From contig NZ_CP046187.1 in the NCBI RefSeq assembly GCF_012567955.1, forward strand, positions 1-5,086: a DNA stretch of 5,086 nucleotides. The letters run 5' to 3'. The number at the start of each line of letters is the position of its first letter. The first letter of the stretch is position 1. Of this stretch, positions 4,911 to 5,086 are shown piece by piece. Both the position numbers and the translations under genes were made by a program. Under the pieces are notes generated by a model. The model saw only the letters and a program-made list of their open reading frames with translations. It was not told the origin of the DNA and made no database searches. The DNA comes from Enterobacteriaceae endosymbiont of Donacia bicoloricornis (lineage in GTDB: Bacteria; Pseudomonadota; Gammaproteobacteria; Enterobacterales; Enterobacteriaceae).

Positions 4911-5086
4911 TTAGGTAGTGTAAAAAAAACACTTACAAAAGAAAAAAAAATATAATCTTTTAAATCTTTTGTATATTACAAAAAAACATAATTTTTTTTA
5001 TCTATATATTGTAAAAAAAAAAAACTATATATATAATCATATAGAATATAAATATTTACTTTTAACAAAAAAAGATAAATTCTATA
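4911..5086. other. A+T-rich segment beside the iterons, possible unwinding element
   Basis: Beyond the array the G+C content collapses. The segment starts with TTAGGTAG (4911-4918), which may be the decayed stub of another iteron unit. It then holds tandem 9-mers TAATCTTTT/AAATCTTTT (4953-4961 and 4962-4970), a 7-bp stem TTTTGTA/TACAAAA around TAT (4967-4983), and A-tracts up to 12 long (5013-5024). Iteron origins usually have such a melting region next to the array, often with short direct repeats. No gene is visible here. Confidence 0.4.
5009..5037 (+). promoter_or_regulatory. Candidate sigma-70 promoter for the adhesin gene (if circular)
   Basis: TTGTAA (5009-5014; four of six matches to TTGACA) and a perfect TATAAT (5032-5037) are separated by 17 bp that include an A-tract. 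Transcription would begin near 5044 and give a leader of about 43 bases to the ATG at base 1, provided the molecule is circular. A TATAAT alone means little in DNA this A+T-rich; the correct spacing and the G in the -35 raise it somewhat. Confidence 0.35.

Larger units (their letters stand above)
4361..5086. other. Predicted origin of replication region (oriV), non-coding
   Basis: This 726-bp stretch is the only long gene-free part of the window. It has the layout of an iteron-type plasmid origin: a cognate initiator gene (trfA) next to it, a directly repeated iteron array, A+T-rich DNA on both sides suited to melting, and palindromes. Reading frames through the array are artefacts of the repeat. 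There is no CACA or TGTG anywhere in it, so no exact DnaA box (TTWTNCACA) exists; the nearest is TTATACATA at 4535-4543 with one mismatch. No tRNA, transposase fragment or partition site was seen. The exact borders of the functional origin cannot be set from sequence alone. Confidence 0.8.

Noticed and set aside
4630..4932. Minus-strand open frames through the repeat array (100 and 67 residues, repeating YLLSRVT/LPAIPCH-type strings)
   Set aside because: A 22-bp repeat without stops is open in several frames at once. The peptides only restate the repeat and have no ribosome-binding site; the array is better explained as iterons.
5083..5086. TATAAT formed across the join of window end and start codon
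   Set aside because: A promoter there would start transcription inside the gene; it is a chance product of TATA meeting ATG.

Overview
The window looks like a complete small plasmid (5,086 bp) from an obligate insect endosymbiont of the Gammaproteobacteria. The DNA is extremely A+T-rich (the first 60 bases contain 7 G or C). Proteins are loaded with Lys, Asn, Ile and Phe, and poly-A/T tracts occur inside every gene. The three genes are nonetheless intact and clearly enterobacterial in type. TGA serves as a stop (trfA) and TGG encodes Trp, so the code is standard. The best guess from gene content is a Wigglesworthia-like tsetse symbiont plasmid, but the species cannot be proven from the window. 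The sequence begins exactly at a start codon, ends in non-coding DNA, and holds a replication initiator plus an iteron array. This suggests a circular molecule linearised at base 1.

Layout: (1) 1-2751, + strand, an intimin/invasin-type inverse autotransporter with signal peptide, outer-membrane beta-barrel, Ig-like domains and a C-type-lectin-like tip. (2) 2754-3443, - strand, a stand-alone prephenate dehydratase (pheA). It has lost the chorismate mutase domain, except for a helix relic, and the ACT regulatory domain. It converges on the adhesin gene with only 2 bp between stop codons. (3) 3512-4360, - strand, a TrfA-family plasmid replication initiator, 68 bp upstream of pheA and possibly co-transcribed with it. 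(4) 4361-5086, the only long non-coding stretch and the predicted origin. It holds 11 directly repeated iterons with a 17-bp core and a usual period of 22 bp (4672-4910), a strikingly G+C-rich island. On the trfA side lies a promoter-like TTGACA that nearly touches the array, an inverted repeat over its -10 region, and a perfect 32-bp palindrome followed by a T-run. On the other side lies an A+T-rich segment with a second promoter candidate for the adhesin.

How the parts fit (inference): TrfA binds the iterons to start replication, and may repress its own promoter next to the array. In the circle, the adhesin and the trfA-pheA pair diverge from the origin and meet head-to-head on the far side. 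The cargo is one surface adhesin and one amino-acid enzyme. It would suit a symbiont that supplies phenylalanine and must contact host tissue. The most unusual points are the PheA reduced to its catalytic domain and the compact promoter/operator/terminator-like module between iterons and trfA.
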